Assembly (NCBI GenBank): GCA_023264135.1 | Contig: JALQSZ010000053.1 | Coordinates: forward strand, 1 to 8,642 | Origin: Acidimicrobiales bacterium | Lineage (GTDB): Bacteria > Actinomycetota > Acidimicrobiia > Acidimicrobiales > Acidimicrobilacustridaceae | Length of the DNA stretch: 8,642 bases | Direction of reading: 5' to 3' | In this document: positions 6,649-8,642 of the stretch, in pieces | Position numbering within the stretch: position 1 is the first letter of the stretch | How the letters are laid out: each line of letters begins with the position of its first letter | Notes under the pieces: model-generated | Databases searched by the model: none | What the model saw: the letters and a program-made list of their open reading frames with translations, nothing else | Told to the model about the DNA's origin: nothing | Made by a program: the position numbers and the translations under genes

Positions 6649-7417
6649 CCGCAAACCACTCATCTCCGGCAACTGGAAGATGAACCTCAATCACTTCGAG
6701 GCAACCGCGACGCTCGACAAGTTGCGCTACCTGTTGTCGAAAGACGACTACGAACTTGTCGATGTCTCCGTGCACCCTCCGTTCACCGATATTCGAACGG
6801 TACAAACGTTCCTTGAAAGCGAAAAGATTCCGATTGCTCTCGGTGCGCAGAACTGCCATTGGGAAACGAACGGCGCGTTCACTGGTGAAGTCGCGCCGGG
6901 AATGCTGTTCAAGCTCAACGTCTCGTATGTGATCGTTGGCCATAGCGAACGACGCGAGTTGTTCGGTGAAGACGACATCATCGTGGCCCGCAAAGTGAAG
7001 GCCGTCTTTGAAAACGGCATGACACCAATCCTGTGTTGTGGTGAAACCCTCGAAGAGCGCGAAGGCGAAGCCACCCACGGAAAGATCACCGGACAGATTC
7101 ACGCCGGCATCGAAGCGCTCAAGCCAGAACAGGTGGCCTCTATGGTCATCGCCTACGAGCCCATTTGGGCAATCGGCACCGGCCGCACTGCGAGCGCAGA
7201 AGATGCGCAGCAGGTGTGTGGTTGGATCCGCGCCAAGGTCAAGGACATGAAGGGCGCCGATGCGGCCAAGGCCGTGCGCATTCAATACGGCGGTTCGGTG
7301 AAGGCGGCGAATGCTGCGGAACTCATGAGCCAGCCCGATATCGACGGCGCATTGGTCGGCGGAGCGGCCCTCGATCCCGAGGAATTCGCCCGAATCGTCC
7401 AATTCCGTCTCTCCTGA
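6641..7417 (+). CDS. tpiA: triose-phosphate isomerase
   Basis: TPI interconverts dihydroxyacetone phosphate and glyceraldehyde-3-phosphate as a TIM-barrel dimer in the cytosol. The 258 residues are the normal length. The active site is complete: Asn11 and Lys13 in SGNWKMN (9-15), His101 in IVGHSERRELFGE (98-110) and Glu173 in AYEPIWAIGTG (171-181), the last followed by the flexible loop 6. The phosphate-gripping elements YGGSV (216-220) and GALVGGAAL (236-244) are also present. The ATG at 6641 gives the typical N-terminus and has a strong ribosome binding site. The gene overlaps pgk by 8 nt, so the two are co-transcribed and probably translationally coupled. Confidence 0.97.
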   Translation: MPDRKPLISGNWKMNLNHFEATATLDKLRYLLSKDDYELVDVSVHPPFTDIRTVQTFLESEKIPIALGAQNCHWETNGAFTGEVAPGMLFKLNVSYVIVGHSERRELFGEDDIIVARKVKAVFENGMTPILCCGETLEEREGEATHGKITGQIHAGIEALKPEQVASMVIAYEPIWAIGTGRTASAEDAQQVCGWIRAKVKDMKGADAAKAVRIQYGGSVKAANAAELMSQPDIDGALVGGAALDPEEFARIVQFRLS

Positions 7418-7423
7418 TAGCGT
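7418..7423 (+). promoter_or_regulatory. candidate -10 box of secG
   Basis: TAGCGT, directly after the tpiA stop codon, fits TANNNT and ends 8 nt before the secG GTG. It matches the rapZ box through the octamer TAGCGTCT. It may give secG its own leaderless transcript besides read-through from the gap operon. Confidence 0.35.
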
Positions 7424-7431
7424 CTCAACCC

Positions 7432-7662
7432 GTGTTGATCGCTGTCCTCATCGTTCAGGTGCTCTCCGCACTCGCCCTCATCTTCCTCGTCCTGCTTCAC
7501 AGCGGTCGGGGCGGTGGCCTTTCCGACATGTTCGGTGGCGGTCTGGGCGCGTCTGCAGCCGGTTCGACAGTGGTCGAGAAGAATCTCGACCGCATCACCG
7601 TGGTGGCGGCGGTCATCTTCATTTTCGCCTCAGTCGCACTCGCACTCCTGCTCGACAAGTAG
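7432..7662 (+). CDS. secG: preprotein translocase subunit SecG
   Basis: SecG is the small, non-essential subunit of the SecYEG channel in the cytoplasmic membrane and assists protein export. The 76-residue product has two membrane segments (about 2-22 and 55-73) joined by a Gly-rich cytoplasmic loop with the family motif HSGRGGGLSDMFGGG (23-37). The GTG at 7432 starts immediately before the first membrane segment, as in other SecG proteins. The frame is open upstream but only as a shadow of tpiA. No Shine-Dalgarno is seen. Location directly after gap-pgk-tpiA is a common arrangement in many bacteria and supports the call. Confidence 0.92.
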   Translation: MLIAVLIVQVLSALALIFLVLLHSGRGGGLSDMFGGGLGASAAGSTVVEKNLDRITVVAAVIFIFASVALALLLDK

Positions 7663-7668
7663 GTCGTC

Positions 7669-8469
7669 ATGGGTCGAACCGACCCGACAGCGCTGTCACT
7701 TCGGAACGTCACGCTTGTTCGTGAGGGTCGAGCGATCCTCGACGACATCACTTGGAACGTCGCAACCGATGAGCGTTGGGTGGTTCTTGGCCGCAATGGT
7801 TGTGGCAAGTCAACGTTGATGAAGATTGCGTCGCTCTACCTTCACCCCTCTTCAGGTGAGCTCGAAGTCTTTGGCGAGAAACTCGGCCGCACCGATGTGC
7901 GTTCGTTGCGCAAACGAATTGGCGTTGCGAGTTCCGGAATGGCGGATCAACTTCGATCCGATCTCATCGCCGCCGATGTCGTGATGACAGCGAAGCATGC
8001 GGCGCTCGAACCGTGGTGGCATACCTACGACGATGCTGATCGTCAGCGAGCTCGTGAGTGTCTTGATCGCATGGAGATCGGTCAGTTAGCTGATCGGAGT
8101 TTCGCCACGCTGTCTTCGGGAGAACGTCAGCGGGTGTTGTTGGCTCGAACACTGATGCCTGAACCTGGGTTGTTGCTTCTCGATGAACCAACCGCGGGCC
8201 TTGATCTCGCTGGCCGTGAAGACCTCGTTCGGAGTCTTGGAGTCCTGGCTGCCGGTGTCGACACGCCCGCAACGGTGCTCGTCACTCATCACGTCGAAGA
8301 GATACCTGAGGGATTCACGCACGTGCTGATGCTCAGGGAAGCGCGAGTGCTTGTTGCGGGAGTGCTCGCGGACGTCCTCAACGAAGAAAACCTTTCCCAA
8401 TGCTTTGGAATGCCGCTTGGTCTTGAGCATCGACATGGTCGATGGTGGGCGTGGGGGACCGAACCATGA
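7669..8469 (+). CDS. ABC transporter ATP-binding protein (no permease alongside)
   Basis: This is a single-domain ABC ATPase of 266 residues. Visible are Walker A GRNGCGKST (41-49), the signature LSSGERQR (148-155), Walker B LLLLDEP (168-174) with the catalytic Glu, the D-loop AGLDL (176-180) and the H-loop His in LVTHHVEE (204-211). The usual Q-loop glutamine is not obvious: the equivalent segment reads RIGVASSG (83-90), as I recall for the YlmA-like group of ABC ATPases. The C-terminal tail (about 240-266) contains ECs-free, Trp-rich sequence (RWWAWG). It begins 6 nt after secG with a weak AGGT before the ATG. No permease or binding protein is next to it; the following gene, overlapping by 4 nt, encodes a CNNM-type membrane protein. 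The substrate cannot be named, and a non-transport role is possible. Confidence 0.88.
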   Translation: MGRTDPTALSLRNVTLVREGRAILDDITWNVATDERWVVLGRNGCGKSTLMKIASLYLHPSSGELEVFGEKLGRTDVRSLRKRIGVASSGMADQLRSDLIAADVVMTAKHAALEPWWHTYDDADRQRARECLDRMEIGQLADRSFATLSSGERQRVLLARTLMPEPGLLLLDEPTAGLDLAGREDLVRSLGVLAAGVDTPATVLVTHHVEEIPEGFTHVLMLREARVLVAGVLADVLNEENLSQCFGMPLGLEHRHGRWWAWGTEP

Positions 8470-8642
8470 ATCCGGCTGTGGGGCTCCTCGCCGTTTTCTT
8501 TCTGATTATTGCGAACGGATTTTTTGTGGCGGCGGAGTTTGCGCTCGTTGCTGTCGATCGCGCCAAGGTTGATCACGACGCGGAAACGGGTCGACGTCGA
8601 GCGCGAATCGCCAAGGGTCTACTTGGTCACTTGTCGTTTCAT
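8466..8642 (+). CDS. CNNM (DUF21) transmembrane-domain protein, TlyC/CorC-like, 3' end outside the window
   Basis: An ATG overlapping the ABC ATPase stop (ATGA) opens 59 codons that run off the right edge. The product starts with a hydrophobic membrane segment (about 4-20, VGLLAVFFLIIANGFF) followed by FVAAEFALVAVDRAKV, the typical first helix of CNNM/DUF21 domains, and a basic stretch (ETGRRRARIAKG) that precedes the next family element. Full-length relatives carry four-helix CNNM, paired CBS and CorC_HlyC domains and are often labelled hemolysins; members studied experimentally are linked to Mg2+ or other divalent-cation transport. Only the start is visible, so the CBS domains cannot be confirmed. 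The 4-nt overlap suggests coupled translation with the ATPase gene. Confidence 0.85.
   Translation, partial: MNPAVGLLAVFFLIIANGFFVAAEFALVAVDRAKVDHDAETGRRRARIAKGLLGHLSFH

Noticed and set aside
6488..7402. Long open frame (304 codons) antisense to tpiA and the end of pgk
   Set aside because: The tpiA reading has a complete active site and a strong ribosome binding site; the antisense frame has neither recognisable motifs nor a start signal.

Overview
This is a GC-rich stretch (near 60% GC by eye) of actinobacterial chromosome. Gene content and order suggest the class Acidimicrobiia, possibly Ilumatobacteraceae; this is inferred from protein character and synteny, with no marker gene to fix it. 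The signs are uvrC upstream of rapZ, an actinobacterial-type RapZ (Arg in the Walker A loop), a TIGR03086 / mycothiol-type DinB-fold protein, and a gap-pgk-tpiA-secG cluster. Almost everything is housekeeping. There is no rRNA, tRNA, insertion sequence, phage gene or CRISPR array.

Layout. At the left edge (1-65, minus) is the start of an unidentified gene cut by the window end, divergent from uvrC. Then comes uvrC (248-2125, plus), nucleotide-excision-repair endonuclease, followed after 12 nt by a class I SAM-dependent methyltransferase (2138-2881). Convergent with these is a TIGR03086-family gene (3466 down to 2897, minus) interrupted by an in-frame amber codon. It is divergent from rapZ (3505-4359, plus), from which only 38 nt separate it. 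A 144-nt gene-free region (4360-4503) with a candidate promoter, a perfect 19-bp palindrome and a strong ribosome binding site leads into gap (4504-5514), pgk (5524-6648), tpiA (6641-7417), secG (7432-7662), an ABC ATPase (7669-8469) and the start of a CNNM/DUF21 membrane protein (8466 to beyond the window).

How the genes work together. gap, pgk and tpiA encode three consecutive steps of lower glycolysis/gluconeogenesis and are packed with a 9-nt gap and an 8-nt overlap, so they are very likely one transcript. secG (Sec translocon), the ABC ATPase and the CNNM protein follow closely and may be co-transcribed, though secG has its own candidate promoter. RapZ beside central-carbon genes matches the usual actinobacterial neighbourhood, but yvcK and whiA, normally between rapZ and gap, are absent here.

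The points most worth a second look are the amber codon in the TIGR03086 gene, the palindrome in the gap leader, the missing yvcK-whiA pair, and a repeated arrangement in which a TANNNT box sits 6-8 nt before the start codon (uvrC, the TIGR03086 gene, rapZ, secG), suggesting leaderless transcripts. I see no clearly new biological system in this window.
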